This document shows, one piece after another, positions 8,919 through 18,973 of a DNA stretch of 64,000 bases. Location: positions 62,001 to 126,000 of the forward strand of contig JACKDL010000012.1 in assembly GCA_020633555.1 (NCBI GenBank), given 5' to 3'. The stretch's first letter is position 1. Every line of letters starts with the position of its first letter. The position numbers and the translations under genes are program-made. The notes below the pieces were generated by a model. The model was not told the DNA's origin, searched no databases, and saw only the letters and a list, made by a program, of their open reading frames with translations. The DNA is from Myxococcales bacterium. GTDB taxonomy: Bacteria > Myxococcota_A > Bradymonadia > UBA7976 > UBA1532.

Positions 8919-10643
8919 TCAGAAGTCGATGGCGAACTGAACCAGGTCGCCGAACTCGGGGAACTTCGCGTACAGCACGAAGTACTGCCGGCCGGCGCTG
9001 ATGGGCGCCACGAGCACCGGCGAGAAGTTCAGGTCGCTCCGGCGGCCGATCTCGTTCCAGTTGGCGTCGTAGAGCTCCACGGTGCCGCCCTCGTTGGGCT
9101 CGAAGTAGAACTCGTTGGCGGTGGCCACGAAGTGGGCCACCAGGTACTCGCGATCGGCCATCTCGTACATGTAGTTGCCGGGCGCGGGGATGTTGCCACC
9201 GGGCAGCGGCGCGGCCAGCAGGGGATCGGTGCCCTCACAGGCGCACACCACGGCGCGGCGGTTGGAGCCGCCCAGGCCCGCGCGGGGCGGGATGGGGGTG
9301 TCGGCGTTCACGGCCACCGCGTCGTCGGAGTTCACGCCGCTGTACACGGCGCAGCCGAAGGCCGCCTCGGCGAAGGGCACGTCCGCGCAGCTCTGGAACG
9401 GCACCGCCGCGGCCACCGGGTTCAGGCCGGCCTCGGCACACTGGAAGTCACAGGCGGTGATGGCCCCACCCGAGTTGGGGAAGCGGTACTCGCGGGTGAC
9501 GGCGAACAGGCAGCGGCCGCCCACGCAGTTCAGGCGCTCCACCGACGAGTCCGTCTCCTCCAGCGGGCTGCGGTTCGCCAAGGCGCGGGGCTGGAAGCGG
9601 CCGCAGTCGTTGCCGCACATGCCGCAGTTGTCGGCGTCGGTGCGCAGGCTCACGCAGGCGCCGTTGCACTCGTTCTGGCCGCCGCCGCAGGCGTCGGCGC
9701 ACAGGCCAGCCTCGCAAGCGCGCTCGCCGCCGGCGACCTCGGGGCAGGCGTTGCCGCAGAAGCCGCAGTTCTCGGTGTCGGTGGCCAGATCGGCCAGGCC
9801 GGCGCCGTCGGGGCAGGTGCAGGCGCCGCCGTCGCAGGTGGTGCCGTCGGTGCAGCGCACGCCGCAGCCGCCGCAGTTGTTGTCGTCGTCGAAGGTGTCC
9901 ACGCAGACGTCGTTGCAGTTCGTCAGGCCGCTGCAGGGATCCTGGCACAGGCCGCCCTCGCAGCTCGGCTGGCCGTTCTCGGCGTTGGGGCACACCGTGC
10001 CGCACCCGCCGCAGTTCAACGGATCAAACTGGGTGTCCACGCACGAGTCGCCGCAGCCCGTCAGGCCCTCGGCCTGGCACGGATCGGCGCAGACGCCGTT
10101 CTCGCAGACGGCGGGCTGGCCGCCGATGCTGGGACAGCGGTTGCCGCACTCGCCGCAGTGGTTCACGTCGCTCATCAGATCGACGTTGACGCCGTTGCCG
10201 CGCTCCGACGGGCAGGTCAAGAAGCACTCGGCCTGGATGCACTCGGCGATGAGGCCGGCAGCGGTGGGGCAGGCGTTGCCGCAGTTGCCGCAGTTCTGGG
10301 GGTCGCTCAGCGCCTCGGTGCAGACGCCGCTGCAGTCGATGGTGCCGCCGGGGCAGGCCTCGTCCGAGCAGCTCCCGCCGATGCAGCGCAGGCCGTCCTC
10401 GCAGGTGCCGCACACGCCGCCGCAGCCGTCGGGGCCGCAGGTCTTGTCGACGCAGTTGGGCGTGCACTGCCCGCCGCCGCCGCCGCCCTGGCCGCCGGCG
10501 CCACCGCCGCCCCCGCCCTGGCCGCCAATGGGCAGGACTCCGCCATCATTGTTGCCGCCGCCGCCGCCCCCGGTGGGGACACAGCCGACGAGGAGGACGA
10601 GGGCAGCCGCCCCCACCAGTTGGAATACGCGCGAAATGGTCAT
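8919..10643 (-). CDS. Cysteine-rich repeat lipoprotein
   Basis: This 574-residue protein starts MTISRVFQLVGAAALVLLVGC, a lipoprotein signal with Cys21 at the lipobox. A Gly-rich linker follows (GGQGGGGGGAGGQGG). Residues about 60-330 contain at least six units of the form NCGxCGNxCP: NCGNCGNACP, HCGECGNRCP, NCGGCGTVCP, NCGGCGVRC, NCGFCGNACP and NCGMCGNDC. They are separated by E/Q-rich loops with further Cys pairs, probably disulfide-bonded outside the cell. The remaining 240 residues lack the repeat and look like a beta domain, possibly binding a ligand or a surface. Proteins with this repeat are often mislabelled tryptophan synthase alpha chain; nothing here supports an enzyme. The gene converges on the exporter gene with a 55-base gap. 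Confidence 0.8.
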   Translation of the reverse strand: MTISRVFQLVGAAALVLLVGCVPTGGGGGGNNDGGVLPIGGQGGGGGGAGGQGGGGGGQCTPNCVDKTCGPDGCGGVCGTCEDGLRCIGGSCSDEACPGGTIDCSGVCTEALSDPQNCGNCGNACPTAAGLIAECIQAECFLTCPSERGNGVNVDLMSDVNHCGECGNRCPSIGGQPAVCENGVCADPCQAEGLTGCGDSCVDTQFDPLNCGGCGTVCPNAENGQPSCEGGLCQDPCSGLTNCNDVCVDTFDDDNNCGGCGVRCTDGTTCDGGACTCPDGAGLADLATDTENCGFCGNACPEVAGGERACEAGLCADACGGGQNECNGACVSLRTDADNCGMCGNDCGRFQPRALANRSPLEETDSSVERLNCVGGRCLFAVTREYRFPNSGGAITACDFQCAEAGLNPVAAAVPFQSCADVPFAEAAFGCAVYSGVNSDDAVAVNADTPIPPRAGLGGSNRRAVVCACEGTDPLLAAPLPGGNIPAPGNYMYEMADREYLVAHFVATANEFYFEPNEGGTVELYDANWNEIGRRSDLNFSPVLVAPISAGRQYFVLYAKFPEFGDLVQFAIDF

Positions 10644-10751
10644 GTGGGCTCTCCCCCGGGTCGCAGTGCGGCGGACTCTGCGAAATTGCCCGATTCAGGT
10701 CAACCGCACCGTGTGTAGGGCTGCGGGACAGGGGAGCAGGCCCCGGCCGGC

Positions 10752-12149
<1,398 letters not shown>

Positions 12150-12270
12150 CAGAGTCGTCCTTGGTCAACGGCCGCCCCCGTGGCGGCCGGCGGATTATGG
12201 GAGGGGGTCTCGCGGCGGCGCAACCGCAGCGATCCGTCAGTGATCCCGCGGCGGGCCGTCGCCGGGCGCG

Positions 12271-15030
12271 TCAGCGGACGCAGCGCCAGTCTTCCACCGC
12301 GCCGCTCGCCGGAAGCTGCGTGTGGCGGTACAGGGCGCAAGGCATGGCCCACCAGTCGGGCTGCAGGTGGCGGGGGTCATAGGCCGCGGCGGGCGAGCCG
12401 TCGATGGGCGTCCGCACCTGGATCTCGTCGTCGCCCCGCTGGAGCGTCAGGATGCCGCGGTCCTGGTGCACCGTGACCTCGGACGGGATCGCCACGGGCG
12501 CCAGGCCCCGGGCGTCGGTCCACACCGGCTCGAAGCCGTCGCCCGCCCACTCGAACCAGGTCATCTCGGCGTCGTGATGGTAGTAGGGCCCCCGGTCCAT
12601 CCCCCGCCAGATCTGCGGGGTGCGCGTGTAGCCGGCGAGCCGGGCCACCTCTGCGCCCTGGGCCATGTCGAACACGATGAGCGTGCGGGTGTCGAGGACG
12701 AAGCAGAAGCCGCCGTCGCACTCGCCGCCGCCCATGTAGGTCATGGGCTGGCTGAGCTGAATCTCCCATGGATCCGGGCGGCCGCCCTCCGGGTCGTCGC
12801 CGAGCGCCATGCTGTCATACGCCACCACCGCAGGCTCGCCGTTCTCGGGCAGCCGGTTGTTGGCGAAGATGACCCGCCCGGTCACGGGATCCATGGCCGC
12901 GCCGCCCCCCGGGATGCGCTCGTAGCCCTGGCTGAAGCGGTGCAACACCGGCGCCTCGCCCCGGTCCAGCGGCTGGAGGTTGCAGGCGGTGAGCTGCCCC
13001 AGCCCGGCGGTGTTGTGCAGCACCACGGCCCGCTGGCCGTCGTCCGTGATCATCACCTGCTGAGGCTGCTCGGGGTGCACCAGGAAGCGGGGACCGTCGA
13101 TGCCCCGGGTCACCTCGAGGCCGCGCTCGGCCGTCCACAGCAGGGCCGTGCGGCCGTCGGGGCTCGCGGCCTCGAAGTGTGTGTGCGCCTCGGTGCGCAA
13201 CGTCCGCTCGAGCTGATCGCCGTCCACCCGGTACAGGTCGCCGCCGAGGGCGACCACGTGGGCGTTGAGGATCGTCAGTGTGCCGGCGCGCGCGGGGTCG
13301 GGCGGGGTGCGCGCGCCGCCGGGGACCTGCACCAGGCTGCCGTCGTCGGTGCACCACGCCAGCGCGTTGCCGGGCAGCAAGACGCACGGGCCGGGCCCTG
13401 GCGCCAGGGGCGTGAGGACCGGAGCATCGTCGGCCCACGTCAGGGCCAGCCAGCCGTCCGGCCCGTGGACGTGGGCCGCGTGGCCCGTGGCGGCCGGGAA
13501 GGTCTCGTCCCCATAGAGCGCGCCGAGCGCCCAGCCGCGGGTGAGGACGAACGCGCCGGCCGGCGTCTCCACCCCGGCCGCCAGATCGTCGATCTCCACC
13601 GCCTCGGGCACCCAGGGGGGATCGGCGTCCGCGGGGCCGCGCAGGTGCAGCGTGTACGCGCCGTTGGGATCCACCCGGTGCCGGCCCGGGGCCTCCTGGG
13701 TCCAGGGCAGGGCCACCTCGCCCAGCGCCTCCATCGCCTCGGTGACGGGGCCGCCGTCGCAGCGGGTGGCGTCCACCGTCACCACGGCCCGCCCGTCGCC
13801 GCCGCCGGTGCCCATGCCGACGGCGTCGGGGTCGTGCTGGGGGAAGTTGTCCTTGCCCCACAGCATGATGGCGTGGCGCCCGTCGCGCACCGGGTCGTAG
13901 CCCAGCAGCGCGCCCGAGGTGGGGCCGTCGAGCGCCCAGTCCACCGTGGCCAGGTCGCGGTCCGAGCACGCACAGGTGCGCTCGCCCACGCACTGGCAGG
14001 CGGGGCCCGGGTAGCGCCGGTACAGGTCGCTGTCGGTGTTCACGGCGGTCAGCGCGCCTGCGCCCACCACCAGGAGCTGCTCGCCGCCGCCCGGCGCGGC
14101 GAACAGCAGCCCGCTGCCCTGGTGATCGCCCACGGGCACCACGCTCGGGTGGCGGCCCACCTCGGCCAGGCCGTCCGGGCCGGCCGTGTACAGGCCCACC
14201 ATGCCCGGGCCGTACTCCAGGCTCACGTCCAGCGCGAAGTGCGCGGCCTGGGGCGTCCCCACGGCCGCCCCCACCAGGTCGCCGTGGCCGGTCACGAAGT
14301 CCACGCAGCGGGGTGGGGCCAGCAGGCCGTCGGCGTCGAGGGCGGCGGTGCAGAGCTGCCGGCGATCGGGGCCGTACACCACGCGGGCGGTGGCGCCGTC
14401 CCAAGCCGCGATGTGGCGGGGCTCGGCGGCAGCCCACTCGGGGATGACCGCCGCCGGATCCACTGTGATCTGCTGGGCGCCGACGCTGCGGCCGATGCCG
14501 TCGGATCCGGGCACCAGGATCGACCCTGCACCCAAGCGCAGTTGGCTCGGGTCCACGTCGGCGGGCAGGGTCGCCGCCACCCAGGGCTCGCCCGCGGCAG
14601 CCACCACAGCGGCCGGCCCCGTGTCGCCGTCGTACACGCCGGCCACCGTGCGCCCGTCGGGGCTCACCTGGAGCCGCAGGTTCAGCGCGATGGGCCCCTG
14701 CAGCGGCAGCGGTGGTGATGGATCCTCTGTGATCTCGCCGGTTTGTACGTTCACCCGCAGGGCGTGCCAGGCGGCCTCCACGGGCGCGAGGTCTTCGTCG
14801 TAGCCGGCCCCGGTGAACAGCAGCACGAAGGCCGTGCCCTGGTGGAGGGCGAAGCGGGCGCCCACGCCCGTCAGGGCGCTGCCCCGCCACAGCACGTGCC
14901 CCACGTCGTGCGGTGCCGTGCGGGCCGACGTCGGCAGATCCTCGGGGGCAGTGGCGTAGCCGCCCGTGACCAGGGCGTCGCAGCCCGCCACCGTCGCCAG
15001 GAGCGCCAGCCCGGCCACCGCGCGCCTCAT
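12271..15030 (-). CDS. Large lipoprotein, probable beta-propeller, unknown function
   Basis: I chose the ATG at 15030 because it opens MRRAVAGLALLATVAGC, a lipoprotein signal with Cys17 at the lipobox. The frame continues upstream only as non-coding-looking sequence over the neighbouring gene. The start overlaps the stop of the 15027-15566 gene by four bases (ATGA), so the two are coupled. The 919-residue product repeats phrases such as VSPDGRTVAGVYDGD and ASPDGRTALLWTAERG, the style of WD40- or TolB-like propeller blades. It also has a Cys cluster (CQCVGERTCACSD) in its middle. I recognise no catalytic motif. The two coupled lipoproteins probably work together at the cell surface. Confidence 0.72.
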   Translation of the reverse strand: MRRAVAGLALLATVAGCDALVTGGYATAPEDLPTSARTAPHDVGHVLWRGSALTGVGARFALHQGTAFVLLFTGAGYDEDLAPVEAAWHALRVNVQTGEITEDPSPPLPLQGPIALNLRLQVSPDGRTVAGVYDGDTGPAAVVAAAGEPWVAATLPADVDPSQLRLGAGSILVPGSDGIGRSVGAQQITVDPAAVIPEWAAAEPRHIAAWDGATARVVYGPDRRQLCTAALDADGLLAPPRCVDFVTGHGDLVGAAVGTPQAAHFALDVSLEYGPGMVGLYTAGPDGLAEVGRHPSVVPVGDHQGSGLLFAAPGGGEQLLVVGAGALTAVNTDSDLYRRYPGPACQCVGERTCACSDRDLATVDWALDGPTSGALLGYDPVRDGRHAIMLWGKDNFPQHDPDAVGMGTGGGDGRAVVTVDATRCDGGPVTEAMEALGEVALPWTQEAPGRHRVDPNGAYTLHLRGPADADPPWVPEAVEIDDLAAGVETPAGAFVLTRGWALGALYGDETFPAATGHAAHVHGPDGWLALTWADDAPVLTPLAPGPGPCVLLPGNALAWCTDDGSLVQVPGGARTPPDPARAGTLTILNAHVVALGGDLYRVDGDQLERTLRTEAHTHFEAASPDGRTALLWTAERGLEVTRGIDGPRFLVHPEQPQQVMITDDGQRAVVLHNTAGLGQLTACNLQPLDRGEAPVLHRFSQGYERIPGGGAAMDPVTGRVIFANNRLPENGEPAVVAYDSMALGDDPEGGRPDPWEIQLSQPMTYMGGGECDGGFCFVLDTRTLIVFDMAQGAEVARLAGYTRTPQIWRGMDRGPYYHHDAEMTWFEWAGDGFEPVWTDARGLAPVAIPSEVTVHQDRGILTLQRGDDEIQVRTPIDGSPAAAYDPRHLQPDWWAMPCALYRHTQLPASGAVEDWRCVR

Positions 15031-15566
15031 CGAGCCTGCCCCCCGGTGGCGATGCTGGCCTCGGCGTCGTCGCAGATGAGCCGCAGATCCCGCAGCTCGC
15101 CGCCCATCTGCACGGTGTGTCCAGTGGTCGGGTGGGTGACCTCGATGGGCTCGATGATCAGGTGGTGCACGATGAACGCCCGCTCGTCGCGGAAGGCGGT
15201 GCCGTCGGCGTTGCGCAGGGGCACGATGTCGCCCAGCTCCACGTCGTAGCGGGTCTGCAGGTCGACGGAAGCGGCCCCCGAGGTGTCGTGGAAGAACAGG
15301 TGGCTGGCCCCGTCGGCGCCCAGCAGCCGCTCGTTGGGCGTGTTCTGTGGGAACACCAGCCGAAGGGAGGACACCACCGCGTTGTTGGGGTTCAAGGTGA
15401 CGGCCACGGTGCCGTCGATGGAGGTGCCGATGGCACAGGCGATGACGCTGAAGTCCCGCAGGCTGCCCGCGCGTTCGGGCCCAGCCCACCAGCTCAGGCC
15501 GCTCAGCTCATCCTCGCCACAGCCCAGCAGCGCCAGCGCGGCAACCATCCAGAGCAGGTGTCTCAT
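15027..15566 (-). CDS. Small lipoprotein, unknown function
   Basis: The ATG at 15566 gives MRHLLWMVAALALLGC, a lipoprotein signal with Cys16 at the lipobox. The frame can be read 12 codons further upstream (to 15602), but those residues would precede the signal peptide and look spurious. The mature part, about 163 residues, is beta-rich and has no Cys pair pattern or catalytic motif I recognise. Its stop codon overlaps the start of the 919-residue lipoprotein downstream (ATGA), a sign of coupled translation and a shared role. It could be a partner or a regulator of that protein. Confidence 0.7.
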   Translation of the reverse strand: MRHLLWMVAALALLGCGEDELSGLSWWAGPERAGSLRDFSVIACAIGTSIDGTVAVTLNPNNAVVSSLRLVFPQNTPNERLLGADGASHLFFHDTSGAASVDLQTRYDVELGDIVPLRNADGTAFRDERAFIVHHLIIEPIEVTHPTTGHTVQMGGELRDLRLICDDAEASIATGGQAR

Positions 15567-15598
15567 GCCTGCATGATGGGAACCGGGCCGGCCGAGGG

Positions 15599-16693
15599 TC
15601 AATCGCCGGCGGCGAACTTCTGGGTCCAGAGGTGCCCGTACATGTTGGCTTCGCCGTAGGCGTAGCCCAGGCCCACCACCCGGTACTCGGCGTTCATGAT
15701 GTTGCGGCAGTGCCCCGGGCTGTTCATCAGGCCGTCCACGGCGGCCTGCGCCGTCGGGCTGCCCGCGGCCAGGTTCTCGCCCCAGGGCTGCGCGCCCATG
15801 AAACCGATGTCATGCATGCGATCAAAGGGGTCACGGCCGTCGGGCGTCACGTGGTCGAAGTATCCGCGGGTGGCCATGTCCTGGCTGTGCAACCGGGCCG
15901 CCAGCCGCAGGGTGTGGTTCATGGTCAGGGCGGGGGCCGGGGGGTACTGGCGCGCAGGCTCGCCCTCGTAGGGGCCGCAGGTGGCGCCGGCGGCGCGGGC
16001 GGCGTTGGTGGCCACCAGCATCTCGTCCTCCAGGCGCACCCAGGGGCCGGGCCAGTCCTCGGGGTTCTGGCAGTCCAGGGCGCACTCGCTGTCGGCGCAG
16101 TCCGTGTCGCCGTCGCCGTCGTTGTCCACCTGGTCGTCGCAGATCTCGGCGGCGGTGGCCGACATCACCAGGTTGCCGGTCTCGCGATTGAAGCCATCCA
16201 CCACCAGCAGCACGGTCTGGCCCGCCGCCAGATCCATGCTCAGGGCCGAGGTGGTGTTCCCCGCGTCGTCGTTGCAGGCGCTGACCTGGGCATCGCAGCC
16301 CAGGCGGGCGTGCAGCACCGTGTCGAAGCTGGAGCCGGCGGTGCTGAAGGTGAAGGTGCCCGCCGAGGGGGCGGTGAAGGCGAACACCAGGTCCTCGCCG
16401 CCGGCGGTGCTGCCCTGCGCGCAGCCGGCGGGGCCCATGTCGTCGCCGGCGCCCGCGGTGCTGCCGCGGAAGGGCTGCCCGGCGGTGAGCACGTGGTCGG
16501 CGCAGGTCGCGCCGCCCGCGCCGGCGCCGCCGCCTGCGCCGCCCGCGCCCCCACCCCCAGCACCGCCGGCGCCCCCATCCAGGGGCAGGACGCCGCCGCC
16601 CCCATCGCCCGCGCCGCCGTCCCCCCCGCCCGCGAGGCAGCCGCTGAGGGTGATCGCCAGGGCGGGGAGCAGCCGGAACAGGGGGCGGAACAT
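15599..16693 (-). CDS. CAP/SCP-domain lipoprotein
   Basis: The ATG at 16693 has a GGAGG ribosome site five bases upstream and opens MFRPLFRLLPALAITLSGC (lipobox LSGC). A frame extension to 16789 lacks a ribosome site. After a Gly/Ala linker (about residues 22-62) comes a beta-sandwich resembling the pre-peptidase C-terminal type (STAGSSFDTVLHARL, LLVVDGF). Next is a MopE-like EICDDQVDNDGDGDTDC motif (near 210), then a CAP domain. Its signature is HSQDMATRGYFDH, then GENLAAG and SPGHCRNIMN, the YkwD-type bacterial CAP fold. CAP proteins are secreted. Bacterial members are thought to bind lipids or cell-wall components, but no enzyme activity can be claimed. Total length is 364 residues. Confidence 0.85.
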   Translation of the reverse strand: MFRPLFRLLPALAITLSGCLAGGGDGGAGDGGGGVLPLDGGAGGAGGGGAGGAGGGAGAGGATCADHVLTAGQPFRGSTAGAGDDMGPAGCAQGSTAGGEDLVFAFTAPSAGTFTFSTAGSSFDTVLHARLGCDAQVSACNDDAGNTTSALSMDLAAGQTVLLVVDGFNRETGNLVMSATAAEICDDQVDNDGDGDTDCADSECALDCQNPEDWPGPWVRLEDEMLVATNAARAAGATCGPYEGEPARQYPPAPALTMNHTLRLAARLHSQDMATRGYFDHVTPDGRDPFDRMHDIGFMGAQPWGENLAAGSPTAQAAVDGLMNSPGHCRNIMNAEYRVVGLGYAYGEANMYGHLWTQKFAAGD

Positions 16694-16815
16694 GGGGCCT
16701 CCAGAGGGGGTCGAGCGGGCGCCATGGTGGGGATCGGCCCAGGTCGACGCAACGCCTCGATCCCGCATGGGTGTCCGTGGCATAGACAAGCCCGAGCTTC
16801 CCCGCGGAGATCCCC
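16694..16815. promoter_or_regulatory. Divergent intergenic region between the CAP lipoprotein and phoD
   Basis: About 120 bases separate two divergent genes, so each must start here. A GGAG ribosome site precedes the phoD ATG. I see a CATAGACA-like -10 element toward phoD but no good -35 partner, and no Pho box (CTGTCAT-type repeats) that would point to phosphate control. Confidence 0.3.
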
Positions 16816-18576
16816 ATGAGCCACCGCTTCCACCGGCGCGACTTCCTGCGCATCGTGGCCGCCAGCAGCGCCGCCACCTCCCTGGCGGCCTTCACCGGTT
16901 GTGACGACGACGCCGAGCCCGGCCCGGTGCAGACCCCCGAGGACGTGGCCCGGGTGTACCCGCAGGGGCTGGCTTCGGGCGATCCCAAGCCCGACAGCGT
17001 CGTCCTCTGGACGCGAGTTCAGCCCGAAGACGCCGCGGCGGTGATCACCGTGGCCTACGAAGTGGCCGCGGACGAGGACTTCACCCAGGTGGTGGCCAGC
17101 GGCGAGCTGTCGGTGGGCCCCGACACCGATCACACCCTGCGGATGAAGGTCACCGGGCTCACGGCCTACACCCACTACTGGTACCGCTTCGCGGCCCTGG
17201 GCATCACCAGCGACACGGGGCGCACCAAGACGGCGCCCGCCCCGGATCAGGACGTGCCGGTGAAGTTCGCCGTGGCGAGCTGCCAGGACTTCAACGGCCG
17301 CTACTACCACGCCTGGAAGGTGCTGGCCGACACCGAGGCCGACCTGGACTTCGTGGCCTTCCTGGGCGACTACATCTACGAGACGGCGGGTGACGAGCGC
17401 TTCCAGAGCGAGGGCGGCCGGCAGGTCACGCTGACCGACGGGCTGCAGATCAGCGCGCGGGGCAAGGCCGCCATCTCGCTGGCCGACTATCGGGGCCTGT
17501 ACAAGCAGTACAAGAGCGACCCCCACCTGCAGCGGGCCCACGCCCTGTACCCCTTCGTCACCATCTGGGACGACCACGAGTTCGCCGACGACTGCTGGCA
17601 GGACCACGCCACCCACTTCAACGAGGCCCAGGGCGACGAGCAGAACACCGCCCGGCGCACGGCGGCCAACCAGGCGTGGTTCGAGTTCATCCCCGTGGAT
17701 CTGGAGCGCGACGCCGGGGCCAGCTTCCCCGACGATCTGCGCATCTACCGCAGCCTGCGCTTCGGCAAGCACGCCGAGCTGGTGCTCACCGATCTGCGCA
17801 GCTACCGCTCCGACCACGTCATCCCCGAGGGGCCCATCGACTTCCTGCTGGGCAAGTTCGAGGAGTACACGGCCATCGGTGCTCGGCAGTTCGTGCAGAA
17901 GTCCCAGTTCGACCCCCGCGAGGCCGAGAGCGGCGTGACCATGCTCGGGGGCCCGCAGAAGCAGTGGCTGCTGGACACCCTGCGCGCCAGCACCGCCACC
18001 TGGAAGCTGTGGGGCAGCGAGGTGATGAACACCCAGCTCCTGGTGGATCTGAGCCGCTTCGAGAGCCTGCCCGAGAACTTCCGCGACACCTTCTACTTCA
18101 CGCTGGACCAGTGGGACGGCTACCGCACCGAGCGCGCCGAGGTCATGCAGGCCCTGGAGGAGGTGGGCAACGTGGTGGTGCTGGTGGGCGACATCCACGC
18201 CCACTACGCCAGCGAGCTGCACGTGGATTTCGACAACCCCGGTGACAGGCCGGCGGCGGTGGAGTTCGTGTGCCCGGGCATCTCGAGCCAGGCGCTGCAG
18301 AACATCACCGTGCAGACCCTGGAGGGCAACCAGACCCTGAGCGATTTGGGCCTGGTGGACATCGCCCGGGAGTTCGACCGCGAGGTCTACATGGCCAACC
18401 CGCACATCAAGTTCACCGACAACCTGGCCAACGGCTACCTGCGGGTGGACCTGAGCGCCGCCGAGGTGCAGGCCACCTGGGTCACCGTGCCCGACGTCAC
18501 CGACGAGGCCATGACCGGCGACGTGGTGCGCACCGTGCGCCGCACGGCGGCGGGATCGAACCGGATCACCGAGTAG
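16816..18576 (+). CDS. phoD: PhoD-family alkaline phosphatase, Tat-exported lipoprotein
   Basis: PhoD enzymes are calcium/iron phosphodiesterase-phosphatases that act outside the cytoplasm. The N-terminus MSHRFHRRDFLRIVAASS is a twin-arginine signal, and AFTGC forms a lipobox, so the product looks like a Tat lipoprotein. A PhoD-type N-terminal Ig-like domain (about residues 45-150) precedes the metallophosphatase domain. Visible motifs are ASCQD, LGDYIYE, WDDHEFADD, GDIHAHYASEL and a C-terminal VTVPDV segment. Length is 586 residues. Phosphate starvation control is common for the family, but no Pho box was found upstream. Confidence 0.93.
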   Translation: MSHRFHRRDFLRIVAASSAATSLAAFTGCDDDAEPGPVQTPEDVARVYPQGLASGDPKPDSVVLWTRVQPEDAAAVITVAYEVAADEDFTQVVASGELSVGPDTDHTLRMKVTGLTAYTHYWYRFAALGITSDTGRTKTAPAPDQDVPVKFAVASCQDFNGRYYHAWKVLADTEADLDFVAFLGDYIYETAGDERFQSEGGRQVTLTDGLQISARGKAAISLADYRGLYKQYKSDPHLQRAHALYPFVTIWDDHEFADDCWQDHATHFNEAQGDEQNTARRTAANQAWFEFIPVDLERDAGASFPDDLRIYRSLRFGKHAELVLTDLRSYRSDHVIPEGPIDFLLGKFEEYTAIGARQFVQKSQFDPREAESGVTMLGGPQKQWLLDTLRASTATWKLWGSEVMNTQLLVDLSRFESLPENFRDTFYFTLDQWDGYRTERAEVMQALEEVGNVVVLVGDIHAHYASELHVDFDNPGDRPAAVEFVCPGISSQALQNITVQTLEGNQTLSDLGLVDIAREFDREVYMANPHIKFTDNLANGYLRVDLSAAEVQATWVTVPDVTDEAMTGDVVRTVRRTAAGSNRITE

Positions 18577-18973
18577 CCTCGCCGGGCGCGCCGCCGCCCC
18601 TGCACTCCCTGAATCACCTGGTGATCGGCTGGCCGAGAGCCCACGTGGGGGGCTTCGGACCCTGGCGCTGGTGGGCGCCGAGGCCGATCTGGAGGCCCCG
18701 GGCCGCGACGCTTTCGGCGTCAGCATCCCGCCCCCGCTGAGCCCTCGGGTTGGACCTTCGACGACCCCATGGCCCCCCGTCGGGTGCTCCTGTGCCCCGC
18801 CGCGCGCGGCGCCATCGAGGGCGAGGTGGAGATCGAGTTCGGCCGCGAGGCCCGCAAGGCGCCGGACTGAGCCGCCGACGGGCGGGCAGAGAAAAAAGCA
18901 CCAGGCGGTGAGGGGCGCGGCGCTCGCCTTGCGTGGACCGGGGTGGACCCTGAACCAACCCCCGGAGAACCCG
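18577..18973. other. Intergenic gap with no complete gene
   Basis: This stretch lies between phoD and the secreted beta-trefoil protein gene. Apart from the gene remnant at 18739-18870, described separately, I find no complete reading frame with a ribosome site. The 3' part holds the leader of the downstream gene, with a GGAG ribosome site at 18964. Confidence 0.5.
18739..18870 (+). pseudogene. Possible remnant of a VWA-lipoprotein C-terminus
   Basis: Read in the frame of the ATG at 18769, this piece gives EPSGWTFDDPMAPRRVLLC, then PAARGAIEGEVEIEFGRE and a stop codon. From memory, many delta-proteobacterial VWA lipoproteins end in GWxYDDPxxPxxIxLCxxxC...VxIxFGC. Here two expected Cys positions read Arg (CGC for TGC), and the upstream frame does not continue as a recognisable protein. 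It is best explained as a decayed gene end, but it is short and the comparison is from memory. Confidence 0.3.

Noticed and set aside
8919..10643. Tryptophan synthase label for the NCGxCG repeat protein
   Set aside because: That label is a known mis-annotation of this Cys-repeat family. No catalytic residues of tryptophan synthase are present, and a lipobox makes it a surface protein.
9132..10718. 528-codon plus-strand frame over the Cys-rich lipoprotein gene
   Set aside because: It is antisense to a gene with a lipobox and Cys repeats; the translation is low-complexity Ala/Gly/Val/His-rich and lacks a signal or motif.
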